This document shows positions 34,032 to 42,842 of a stretch of DNA of 64,000 bases, one piece after another. Every line of letters begins with the position of its first letter. The first letter of the stretch is position 1. The notes below the pieces were generated by a model that saw only the letters and a program-made list of their open reading frames with translations, had not been told where the DNA came from and did not search any database. Origin of the DNA: Pedobacter sp. PAMC26386 (GTDB taxonomy: Bacteria > Bacteroidota > Bacteroidia > Sphingobacteriales > Sphingobacteriaceae); assembly GCA_014302835.1 (NCBI GenBank), contig CP060294.1, positions 3,869,067 through 3,933,066 on the forward strand, read 5' to 3'. The translations under genes and the position numbers were made by a program.

Positions 34032-35939
34032 ATGTTTAACCGGTTCACTCTCTTTTTTTTAAGTACCCTCATCCAAACCCTACTAATTTTTCTTTTTAGC
34101 ACTGCCATTTATGCGCAAAAAGTTGTCGCCATAGATGATCATGTAACTCAGCACATCTTTAATTTCAATGAGATAGAATGGTTAAAAGACAAGCAGAACA
34201 AGCTCAGCTTCGAAAAGATCAGCAGTAAAGAATTTGATCCGCATTTCATCAAAAGTTTAAAAAGTACACCACAAACTACCGATCTCAAAGCGACCTATTG
34301 GTTTAGGATAAAAATTAAACACAATAGCAAAGCCGATAAAAGATATCTTCTGGAGTTTTTCGATCAGACAATAGATCACGTAACAGCTTATTTGCCACAG
34401 AAAGACGGGCATTATAAAGTTAAAGAATTCGGAGATCAGCTCTCGTTTAACCAACGTGAACTACATCACAAAAATTTTGAACTCTACCTGAACAACGATA
34501 ACAACGAAACGCAGGTTTACTATTTTAAATTTCAATCCTCACAAATCTCTGACGCCATTATTGTGCTGAGAAGCGTTGACTGGTTTATCTCTTATGCACT
34601 AGACGAATATTTTTACTTCGGTATCTTTTATGGAATGATCCTGGTCTTTAGTTTTTACAACCTGATCATGTTTATCGCCATGCGGCAAAGGCAATACCTC
34701 TACTATGTATTGTACAATTTAAGCGTCGGTTTCTTTGAAATGAGCACAGACGGTATTGCCTATCAATATTTATGGTCTACCGCCACCACATGGAATCAGA
34801 TTGCCTATGCCTTTGCACTCTACGCCACCAGTGTTTTTGCCTTGCTGTTTACCAAAGAGCTCCTCTTTGTCAAAGCAAAAGCACCAAGGTTAAACCAGTT
34901 CATTCTTTATATCATTGGCATAAGGACCGCACTGTTTCTATACAGCCTGCTTTTTGACCATTCCCTGTTCACCTATAAATTCCTGGAATTTATTCCTCTG
35001 GCTGTAGCCTTCTATACCGGTATTTATATTTATAAACAAGGATATAAGCCCGCCCGTTTCTTTGTTTTAGGCTATAGCTTCCTGTTTATTGGCTTTATGC
35101 TGAAATTCTTCATTATGTTAGGATTTGAGTGGCTAAACTTTGGAGTATTCACCTACTATAGCTTAAGCTTCTGTTTTGTACTTGAAATGGTATTTCTTTC
35201 TTTTGCCATTGGTGATAAAGTTCGTATTCTGAAAACAAAGAAAGAGAAAGTACAGCGTCAGATGATCCGCCAGATGGCAGAGAATGCCAAACTGAAAGAT
35301 ACCATAAACCAACAACTGGAGACTAAAGTAGAAGAACGCACAAAAGAAGTATTTCACAAATCACTTATCATTGAAGCTAAAAATGCAGAACTGCTTGAAG
35401 TGAATGATAGATTACAGCAACAGGCAGAAGAAATCTCCAGGATGAATATCCTGCTGGAACAGGATAACCAGGAATTACAAACCAATGTTGAAAAAGTTAC
35501 CCGTGACCGGGTCATGTCTGCCGATGTCGATTTCGAAGAATTCAGTAAAATCTATCCGGACAAAGAAAGCTGTAATCTCTTTCTTTCTGAACTGAAATGG
35601 AAAAATGGTTATACCTGCCGCAAATGTAAAAACACCCACTACTATAGCGGGCATATCTCTTATAGCAGACGATGCAGTAAATGTGGGTACGAAGAATCGG
35701 TTACCGCTTATACAGTTTTTCAAAATACCCGTATCCCTATCAATAAAGCCTTTTATATGATTTTCCTGATCTACTCCAGTAAAGGAAAAATCTCCTCCCA
35801 TAAACTTGCTGAAATTCTAAATATCCGCCAAAGTACCTGTTGGACCTATGGGTCTAAGATCAAACTGCTGATGGAAGAAAGAAAAACAGTATTGAAAAAG
35901 GCCAATAAAAATGGCTGGAGTCAGCTTGTACTCGAATAA
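34032..35939 (+). CDS. 7TM-DISM receptor fused to an IS1595-type zinc-ribbon/HTH domain
   Basis: A 635-residue membrane protein of unusual build. After a signal (residues 1-28) comes an extracytoplasmic 7TMR-DISMED2-like sandwich (~30-185: ATYWFRIKIKHNSKADKRYLLEFF), seven membrane helices (~190-395), a coiled coil (~400-495, VEERTKEVFHKSLIIEAKNAELLEVNDRL), and a cytoplasmic module in residues ~510-625. That module reads EFSKIYPDKESCNLFLSELKW, then Cys529-Cys532, Cys548-Cys551 (zinc ribbon) and SVTAYTVFQNTRIPINKAFYMIFLIYSSKGKISSHKLAEILNIRQST: the N-terminal zinc-ribbon and helix-turn-helix of IS1595/ISXO2 transposases. The DDE domain is absent. I infer a membrane-bound one-component regulator, perhaps of the SusCD operon 268 bases downstream. 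Confidence 0.85.
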   Translation: MFNRFTLFFLSTLIQTLLIFLFSTAIYAQKVVAIDDHVTQHIFNFNEIEWLKDKQNKLSFEKISSKEFDPHFIKSLKSTPQTTDLKATYWFRIKIKHNSKADKRYLLEFFDQTIDHVTAYLPQKDGHYKVKEFGDQLSFNQRELHHKNFELYLNNDNNETQVYYFKFQSSQISDAIIVLRSVDWFISYALDEYFYFGIFYGMILVFSFYNLIMFIAMRQRQYLYYVLYNLSVGFFEMSTDGIAYQYLWSTATTWNQIAYAFALYATSVFALLFTKELLFVKAKAPRLNQFILYIIGIRTALFLYSLLFDHSLFTYKFLEFIPLAVAFYTGIYIYKQGYKPARFFVLGYSFLFIGFMLKFFIMLGFEWLNFGVFTYYSLSFCFVLEMVFLSFAIGDKVRILKTKKEKVQRQMIRQMAENAKLKDTINQQLETKVEERTKEVFHKSLIIEAKNAELLEVNDRLQQQAEEISRMNILLEQDNQELQTNVEKVTRDRVMSADVDFEEFSKIYPDKESCNLFLSELKWKNGYTCRKCKNTHYYSGHISYSRRCSKCGYEESVTAYTVFQNTRIPINKAFYMIFLIYSSKGKISSHKLAEILNIRQSTCWTYGSKIKLLMEERKTVLKKANKNGWSQLVLE

Positions 35940-35980
35940 AAGCCATTAAAATCTTCAGAATATCTAATTAATTTCTAAGG

Positions 35981-36085
35981 GTATCAGAGCGTATCGTTTA
36001 CACGCTGCACCTGAAAGAATAGCCCTGCCTAGCCCCTGTAAATCAGCCATAAACCTTCCTTTACCTTACGGTATTGAAGCGTATC
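35981..36085. repeat. two GTATC-type direct-repeat sites upstream of SusC
   Basis: GTATCAGAGCGTATC at 35981-35995 and GTATTGAAGCGTATC at 36071-36085 share 12 of 15 bases. Each holds two GTAT(C/T) half-sites 10 bp apart (one helical turn), and the copies are 90 bp apart. They are candidate binding sites for the regulator of the SusCD operon. They are in a 268-base intergenic stretch whose other content is the SusC promoter. Confidence 0.55.
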
Positions 36086-36144
36086 AATATCACCATAAAC
36101 AACTATATATCAGTAAGTTATACTAAATATAATTCTACAATACC

Positions 36145-36176
36145 TTGTTTTTAACAGATATTAGGCCTTAACTTTA
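36145..36176 (+). promoter_or_regulatory. candidate SusC operon promoter
   Basis: TTG -33 (36145-36147), 21-base spacer, TAACTTTA -7 box (36169-36176; last base deviates from TTTG), 31 bases before the SusC ATG at 36208. Confidence 0.5.
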
Positions 36177-36207
36177 ACAAGCAAATACAAACCTAAACAA
36201 GCAAATC

Positions 36208-39102
36208 ATGATTAAAAATTTTACTCTTTTTATCATTTGTCTTTTATGCGGGGTCTCTGTAGCAATCGCTCAGGACATCACTATAAAAGGTAATGTCAAA
36301 GATCAGCAGGGTCTTCCCTTACCAGGAGTCTCTGTAAAGGTTAAAGGCACTAACCAGGGGGTAGTCACTAGTGGAAACGGTAGTTACGTTTTATCTGCCC
36401 CGGCAAACAGTATACTTACCTTTTCTTTTATCGGTTATAAAACAATTGATGCTAACGTCAATAACAGCAAAGCTGTTAATGTAACGCTAACAGACGACAA
36501 TCAGCAACTGAATGAAGTGATCGTAGTTGGTTATGGCACACAAACTAAAAAAGACCTGACCACTGCAGTTACAGCGATTTCAGCTAAAGACATCCAGAAT
36601 CAGCCAATCACTAACCCATTACAGGCCCTTCAAGGTAAAGCAGCCGGAGTACAAGTGACTTCTCAGTCAGGTAAACCAGGTGCTGGAATATCAGTGAGTA
36701 TCCGGGGTAACACTTCCCTAACCGCATCAAACAGCCCTTTATACGTAATTAATGGAGTTACTTCCAGAGATGCTAGCTTCATCAATCCGAATGATATTGA
36801 GACCATGACCATTTTAAAGGATGCATCAGCAGCAGCGATTTATGGTTCTAGCGGCGCCAATGGTGTCGTACTAATCACGACCAAAAAAGGTGCTGAAGGT
36901 AAATTAAAAGTGGGCTTTAATGCTTTTACTGGAATCTCTAACTTCTGGAAGAAACAGGATGTATTAAACAGTGATCAGTATATCTCCTTAATGAAGGATC
37001 TTGGCTACACTAGTTTTGGCGGCACACAAAATACAGACTGGCAAAAAGAAGCTTTTGGAACCGGTCAGCAAAACAACTACCAGTTATCTTTATCTGGAGG
37101 TGTTAAAGGTGGACAATACTACTTCTCGTCTGGATATCAGCAAGACAAGGGTGTAGTCGCTCCGGCAAAATTAGATCGGTATACCTTCAATTTTAACGGT
37201 TCTCAACGCCTCACCAACTGGTTTAAATTAACAGCGACAGCAGCTTTGACTTCCAATAAATCGATTGATGTATCAGATAATGCAGGTATTACCAAAGGTG
37301 GGGTCATATTAGCCGCATTAACTACTCCACCCACCTTAACTATTTATGACCCAAATGGCAATTTCACACCAGTACCAGGTGGCTATGAAAACCCCATTGG
37401 TAATGCATTTGGTTCTAAGAACATGAGGAGACAGCTCAAATTTATCGGCGCTTTAGGAGGTGAAATTAATTTCACTAAAGACTTAATGCTTAAATCCAGT
37501 ATTAGTACCAATGTCAGAAACGAATACTACGATTATACCCTTGATCCATTTAAAACCGTTTACGGACGTACTGAAAGAGGGATCTACAATAACAATAAAA
37601 CCAATGATCATGTCTGGTTGAATGAGAACATACTGAGCTATAATAAAACCATAGGCAAAAATGTATTTGGTGCGCTGGCAGGTTATACCATTCAGGAATC
37701 TGATTATACCTACCTCGAATATTCTGCAACCCGTTTTGTAGACCAGGCTGGCCTTCCAATTGCGCCATCAATTGCGCCAAAAATACCAGAACGCTCGCAG
37801 TGGTCAAAAAAATCCTATTTAGCAAGAATCAATTATGCTTTTGACGGTAAATACTTAATCAGCTCAAATTTCAGAGCAGACGGATCTTCCCGTTTCGCAC
37901 CCGATCATAAATTTGGATATTTCCCTTCTGTTTCTGCCGGATGGAGAATATCGGGAGAAAACTTCCTCAAAGACAGCAAAACGATTAACGACTTAAAAAT
38001 TCGTGGTAGCTGGGGTAAAGTAGGTAACGACGAAGGAATTGGAGATTATGCCTACCTGAAACTTTACCAGATCACGACACAGAATTCTTATACCCTTTCA
38101 CAACCAGCTAATGATAATCTTTCCTGGGAAAAAACCACACAGACTAATATTGGTATTGATTTAACTATGTTTAATAGCAGACTGACTTTTACTGCTGACG
38201 CCTATCTGAAAAAGACCAATGATCTTTTAGTAAAAGTACAGTTGCCACCCTCTTCAGGTCTGGGAACACAAGCGCTGAATGTAGGCTCTATGCAGAATAA
38301 AGGTTTAGAATTTGCCCTATCGACTAAAAACTTCGAAAAAAGTAAATTTACCTGGTCTACAGATTTAAACTTCTCCCTGAACAGGAATAAAGTGACCAGC
38401 CTGGGAAACAGCACACAATCGCTTGACTTTGGTGGGATCTATGAACGCGACGCCGCAATAAAAGTTGTAGTTGGCCGTCCATTAGGTAGTATTTATGGTT
38501 ACGTATTTACAGGTGTAGATCCAAAAACTGGTAACGCGACTTATCAGGATACCAATAACAATGGGCAAAGAGACAACGGTGACCGTCAGTTTATCGGATC
38601 AGCACAACCTAAGTTCACCTATGGTGTAGGCAACAACTTCACTTATGGGAATTTTGGTCTGTCCGTGTTCTTTCAGGGCGTACAGGGAAATCAATTGTTT
38701 AATGCTTCAAAAATTGAACTGGAAGGAATGTACGATGCGAAGAACCAATCAACCGCAGTGTTAAACAGGTGGACTACACCAGGTCAGATTACCAACATTC
38801 CAAAAGCACAGCTAAACAGCAACAATTCGCTGACTTCGAGCAGATTTGTAGAAAACGCCTCTTACCTGAGATTAAAAACTGCAACACTGTCTTACAATTT
38901 CGGAAAAACTGCATTGGGAAAAATGAGAATGGATAAACTGACCATATTCGCTACAGGCTATAACCTGCTGACTTTTACCAAGTATACTGGTTTAGATCCT
39001 GAAGTGAGCCGTTATGATGCAAATGGTCCTGATATGGGAGTGGATTATGGAACATACCCACAGTCAAGAAGTTTCTTATTAGGTGTTAATGTTGGCTTTT
39101 AA
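36208..39102 (+). CDS. SusC/RagA family TonB-linked outer-membrane protein
   Basis: A 964-residue SusC: signal peptide, carboxypeptidase-like domain (ITIKGNVKDQQGLPLPGVSVKVKG, residues ~25-100), the TonB-box region NEVIVVGYGTQTKKDL, plug (ALQGKAAGVQVTSQSGKPGAGISVSIRGNTSL ... SPLYVINGV, TILKDASAAAIYGSSGANGVVLITTKKG) and a barrel. It imports oligosaccharides across the outer membrane with the SusD lid encoded 10 bases downstream. The linked GH3 and GH30 enzymes point to beta-glucan fragments. Confidence 0.95.
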   Translation: MIKNFTLFIICLLCGVSVAIAQDITIKGNVKDQQGLPLPGVSVKVKGTNQGVVTSGNGSYVLSAPANSILTFSFIGYKTIDANVNNSKAVNVTLTDDNQQLNEVIVVGYGTQTKKDLTTAVTAISAKDIQNQPITNPLQALQGKAAGVQVTSQSGKPGAGISVSIRGNTSLTASNSPLYVINGVTSRDASFINPNDIETMTILKDASAAAIYGSSGANGVVLITTKKGAEGKLKVGFNAFTGISNFWKKQDVLNSDQYISLMKDLGYTSFGGTQNTDWQKEAFGTGQQNNYQLSLSGGVKGGQYYFSSGYQQDKGVVAPAKLDRYTFNFNGSQRLTNWFKLTATAALTSNKSIDVSDNAGITKGGVILAALTTPPTLTIYDPNGNFTPVPGGYENPIGNAFGSKNMRRQLKFIGALGGEINFTKDLMLKSSISTNVRNEYYDYTLDPFKTVYGRTERGIYNNNKTNDHVWLNENILSYNKTIGKNVFGALAGYTIQESDYTYLEYSATRFVDQAGLPIAPSIAPKIPERSQWSKKSYLARINYAFDGKYLISSNFRADGSSRFAPDHKFGYFPSVSAGWRISGENFLKDSKTINDLKIRGSWGKVGNDEGIGDYAYLKLYQITTQNSYTLSQPANDNLSWEKTTQTNIGIDLTMFNSRLTFTADAYLKKTNDLLVKVQLPPSSGLGTQALNVGSMQNKGLEFALSTKNFEKSKFTWSTDLNFSLNRNKVTSLGNSTQSLDFGGIYERDAAIKVVVGRPLGSIYGYVFTGVDPKTGNATYQDTNNNGQRDNGDRQFIGSAQPKFTYGVGNNFTYGNFGLSVFFQGVQGNQLFNASKIELEGMYDAKNQSTAVLNRWTTPGQITNIPKAQLNSNNSLTSSRFVENASYLRLKTATLSYNFGKTALGKMRMDKLTIFATGYNLLTFTKYTGLDPEVSRYDANGPDMGVDYGTYPQSRSFLLGVNVGF

Positions 39103-39112
39103 ATCTTAAAAA

Positions 39113-40531
39113 ATGAACTTAAAAATATATTCACTGATCGCAGCCGGGGCCTTTGTCCTTTCAGTTCAATCTGGCTGCAAAAAAGACTTTCTAAAAAAAG
39201 ATCCGATTGACAAAATCACCGGAGATATTGCCCTATCTAATGCAGAAGGAGCCAATAAACTAATGAAAGGCGTTTATGATGGCATGTATAACGATTATAA
39301 TATCTGGGATTACATGACTAATGGAGATGTGACCTCTGATAATGCGTATGCAGGCGGAGATAATCCGGCAAATATCCAGATAGATTTATTTACGGTAAAT
39401 TCCACTAACGGCAACGTAGACCGCGACTGGAGTTCACTTTACGGCGATATTAAAAATGCGAATGAAGTTTTAGAAAACATCCCGAAAGTAGCCGATCCGG
39501 CATTGGATATTAACGATAGAAGAAATCAAATTCTTGGAGAGGCCAGCGGTATACGTGCTTACCAGTATTTCAACCTCGTTCGTTTATTCGGAGCCGTGCC
39601 ATTGATCCTGAAAACCCCTTCAAACCTGACGGAAACGCAGCAGCCTAAAGCTACGATAGAACAGATTTATGCGCAAATTATCAAAGATCTTGAATTTGCA
39701 ATTACACATACAGCAGCCACAGCAGCAAACAAAGGTATTGTTACTAAAGGGGTAGCCAATGCCCTACTGGCCAAAGTTTATGCAAGTAAACCAAATCCAG
39801 ACTGGGCGAAGGTGAACCAATATTGTGATGCAACAATCGCAGGTGGTTATACCTTATTTACTAGCTTTAACGGGCTGTTTGATAGCGCAAATAAAAACAA
39901 TTCTGAGTCTATCTGGGAAATGCAATATCAGGGTTATGGTGGCGAGCATGGCAACTGGATGCCTGGAGTTATTACAGGAACAGGGTGGAAAAGATTTAAC
40001 ACCCCTTCAAACGACCTGGTCAAAGCATACGATGATGAAGGCGATTTAATCAGAAAAAATGCAAGTATCCTATTTAAGGACGTAAGTTCTGATGGTTGGT
40101 CAGATAACTACTGGTCAAAAAATAATTATCCGTTCATTAACAAATACAGAGCAGATGACAAAAGCGATAGTTACATGATACGTCTGGCTGATATTATCTT
40201 ACTCAAAGCAGAGGCTTTGAATGAAACCAGTGCAGCAGGATGGTCACAATCAAAAGTTTTAGTTGACCAGATCAGAACGAGAGTGAAATTAGGCGGCACA
40301 CCCGCTGCCAATCAGGCTGCAATGCGCCTTGCTATTGAAAAAGAACGTAGACTGGAACTCGCATTTGAAGGTCATCGCTGGTTCGATTTATTAAGAACAA
40401 ACAGAGCTATTGTTGTCATGAATGCACAACTGGATGGCAAAGGAGCTTCATTAAACTATAATGTAACTCCAGCAAATCTTCTTTTCCCTATCCCGCAAAA
40501 AGAAATAGATAGAAACCCCAATATCAGATAA
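39113..40531 (+). CDS. SusD/RagB family nutrient-binding lipoprotein
   Basis: A 472-residue surface lipoprotein (lipobox QSGCKKD, Cys21). Tetratricopeptide-type helices NANEVLENIPKVAD, GEASGIRAYQYFNLVRLFGAVPLIL and the C-terminal ERRLELAFEGHRWFDLLRTN and LLFPIPQKEIDRNPNIR are typical for SusD. It caps the SusC channel and binds the glycan. Stop to the next gene: 6 bases. Confidence 0.95.
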   Translation: MNLKIYSLIAAGAFVLSVQSGCKKDFLKKDPIDKITGDIALSNAEGANKLMKGVYDGMYNDYNIWDYMTNGDVTSDNAYAGGDNPANIQIDLFTVNSTNGNVDRDWSSLYGDIKNANEVLENIPKVADPALDINDRRNQILGEASGIRAYQYFNLVRLFGAVPLILKTPSNLTETQQPKATIEQIYAQIIKDLEFAITHTAATAANKGIVTKGVANALLAKVYASKPNPDWAKVNQYCDATIAGGYTLFTSFNGLFDSANKNNSESIWEMQYQGYGGEHGNWMPGVITGTGWKRFNTPSNDLVKAYDDEGDLIRKNASILFKDVSSDGWSDNYWSKNNYPFINKYRADDKSDSYMIRLADIILLKAEALNETSAAGWSQSKVLVDQIRTRVKLGGTPAANQAAMRLAIEKERRLELAFEGHRWFDLLRTNRAIVVMNAQLDGKGASLNYNVTPANLLFPIPQKEIDRNPNIR

Positions 40532-40537
40532 TAGAAA

Positions 40538-42838
40538 ATGATTTTAAGAAAACCCCTCTCCGTTGTTTTATTGCTGCTCTCTTATGGAATGGCTGATGCC
40601 CAAACAAAAAACAATGCAAAAATAGAAAGCCTGCTTCAGAAAATGACGCTAGAAGAAAAGGTCGGTCAGATGGCGCAGATTACATTAGATGTTATCGGAA
40701 AAGGTAAAGACCGCTTTACCAGCGACGAGCCATTTTCATTGGATGAAAAGGCTATGGAAAAAGCATTAGTTCAATACAAACTGGGCTCAGTATTAAATAC
40801 ATCAAATAACAGGGCCAGAACACCTCAAGTCTGGTTTGAAATTATCAGCAAGATCCAGCAATCTGCGATGAAAGGAACCAAAAATGGGATTCCTGTATTA
40901 TATGGTATTGATGCAATTCATGGTGAAACCTATACCGCAGGCGCAACTATGTTCCCGCAGCAAATTGGACAAGCAGCAACTTTCAACAGAAGTCTTGTGC
41001 GTAAAGGAGCTGAAATCACAGCTTACGAAACCCGCGCAAGTTCTATTCCATGGGCTTTCTCTCCTTTATTGGATTTAGGAGCTGACCCTCGTTTCCCCCG
41101 TCAGTGGGAAAGTTTTGGCGAAGACCCTTATTTAGTCAGCCAAATGGGTGTTCAGGCTGTCAAGGGACTGGAAGGTGAAAACAATGATGTTTCCAGTCCA
41201 TATCACGTAGCCTCTTCTATTAAACACTTTTTAGGCTACCAGGTTCCTGTTTCAGGAAAAGACAGAACTCCTGCCTTTATTTCTGACCAGGCCTTAAGAG
41301 AATATCACTTGCCATCTTTTAGCGCAGCCATTCAGGCAGGAGCCAAAACAATCATGATTAACTCTGGTATTATCAATGGCGTTCCGGTTCATGCCAATTA
41401 TAACCTGCTAACAAAATTGTTAAAAGAGGAATTAGGTTTCAAAGGTTTAGCAGTGACCGACTGGGGAGATATTGAAAACTTATATCAAAGAGATCATGTG
41501 GCTAAAGACAATAAAGATGCGGTAAGAATTGCTATTAATGCAGGAATCGATATGTCGATGGTTGCTTATAACTATGAAGCATTCTGTGATGATCTGATTG
41601 CCTTGGTCAAAGAAGGAAAAGTTAAAGAAAGCCGTATTGACGATGCAGTAAGACGCATCTTAACCGTTAAATATGACCTGAATCTTTTCAATAAGCCAAC
41701 AACAAATCCTAAAGACTACCCCAAATTTGGCAGTAAAGAATTTGAAATGGCTTCTTACCAGGCAGCTGCAGAATCTATTACCCTGTTAAAAAATATGGAT
41801 CAGGCATTGCCGCTGAATAAATCAATGAAAATACTGGTGACAGGGCCGAACGCAAACTCCATGAGAACATTGAATGGCGCATGGACCTATTCATGGCAAG
41901 GAGAAAAAGTAGAAGAATTTGCAGCAAAATACCATACGATTGTAAAAGCTTTAGAACTTAAAGCAGGCAAACAAAACGTAACTTTTGTACCCGGTGTAAG
42001 CTATAAAATGGATGGTAAATATTTCGAGGAATATGCAGATCAAATGGACGCAGCTATTGCCGCAGCCAAAAATGCAGATGTTGTTGTACTTTGTTTAGGA
42101 GAAAACTCTTACACAGAAACACCGGGTAACTTAAGCGATTTATATCTTTCAGATCTGCAAACCGAACTGGCACAAAAACTTGCTGCAACCGGCAAAAAGA
42201 TCATTTTAGTTTTGAATGAAGGCCGTCCAAGAGTAATTTCTAAGTTTGAAAAGAGTATGAGTGCTGTTGTGCAAAGTTATTTGCCAGGTAATTTTGGTGG
42301 TGATGCGATCGCCGATGTCCTTTTAGGCACTGTTAACCCTTCAGGTAAATTGCCATATACTTATCCTCAATATCCAAATGCTTTATTTACTTATTACCAT
42401 AAACCATCAGAATCACGTTCTACAACAGAAGGCGTTTATAACTACGATGCAGATTACAATCCGCAATATGTTTTTGGACATGGTTTAAGTTATACTACAT
42501 TCAAATACAGTCCGGTCAAACTCAGTACCACCACCTTGAAAAAAGGAGAAACTTTAACCGTTTCGGTAGATGTCAGTAATACAGGTAAAGTGACCGGCAA
42601 AGAAAGTGTCTTGTTATTCACCTCCGATCTGGTAGCAACCCTGGTTAGTCCCGATGTCAAACGCTTAAGGGGTTTCGATAAAATAGAGCTGAAAGCTGGC
42701 GAGACAAAAACAGTAACCTTCAAAATTACCGCTGATGACTTAGGTTTTATTAATCCTGAAGGTCAGAAAGTAACTGAAGACGGAGATTTCACCATACAAA
42801 TTGCCGGTCAGAAAATCAAATTCACTTACAATCAGTAA
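40538..42838 (+). CDS. glycoside hydrolase family 3 beta-glucosidase, exported
   Basis: A 766-residue GH3 enzyme with a signal peptide (MILRKPLSVVLLLLSYGMADAQ). Order: TIM barrel with LYGIDAIHGETYTAGATMFPQQIGQAATFN, IKHFLGYQVPVSGKDR, nucleophile Asp in LAVTDWGDIENLYQRD; then the alpha/beta sandwich (VVLCLGENSYTETPGNLSDLYL), and the C-terminal fibronectin-like domain (TVSVDVSNTGKVTGKESVLLF). It probably releases glucose from beta-linked oligosaccharides in the periplasm. BglX-like in length. Third gene of the Sus operon. Confidence 0.93.
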   Translation: MILRKPLSVVLLLLSYGMADAQTKNNAKIESLLQKMTLEEKVGQMAQITLDVIGKGKDRFTSDEPFSLDEKAMEKALVQYKLGSVLNTSNNRARTPQVWFEIISKIQQSAMKGTKNGIPVLYGIDAIHGETYTAGATMFPQQIGQAATFNRSLVRKGAEITAYETRASSIPWAFSPLLDLGADPRFPRQWESFGEDPYLVSQMGVQAVKGLEGENNDVSSPYHVASSIKHFLGYQVPVSGKDRTPAFISDQALREYHLPSFSAAIQAGAKTIMINSGIINGVPVHANYNLLTKLLKEELGFKGLAVTDWGDIENLYQRDHVAKDNKDAVRIAINAGIDMSMVAYNYEAFCDDLIALVKEGKVKESRIDDAVRRILTVKYDLNLFNKPTTNPKDYPKFGSKEFEMASYQAAAESITLLKNMDQALPLNKSMKILVTGPNANSMRTLNGAWTYSWQGEKVEEFAAKYHTIVKALELKAGKQNVTFVPGVSYKMDGKYFEEYADQMDAAIAAAKNADVVVLCLGENSYTETPGNLSDLYLSDLQTELAQKLAATGKKIILVLNEGRPRVISKFEKSMSAVVQSYLPGNFGGDAIADVLLGTVNPSGKLPYTYPQYPNALFTYYHKPSESRSTTEGVYNYDADYNPQYVFGHGLSYTTFKYSPVKLSTTTLKKGETLTVSVDVSNTGKVTGKESVLLFTSDLVATLVSPDVKRLRGFDKIELKAGETKTVTFKITADDLGFINPEGQKVTEDGDFTIQIAGQKIKFTYNQ

Positions 42839-42842
42839 TATA

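Noticed and set aside
34032..35939. Active IS1595/ISXO2 insertion sequence
   Set aside because: Only the zinc ribbon and HTH are present, no DDE nuclease, no terminal inverted repeats or target duplication seen, and the frame continues from the sensor.
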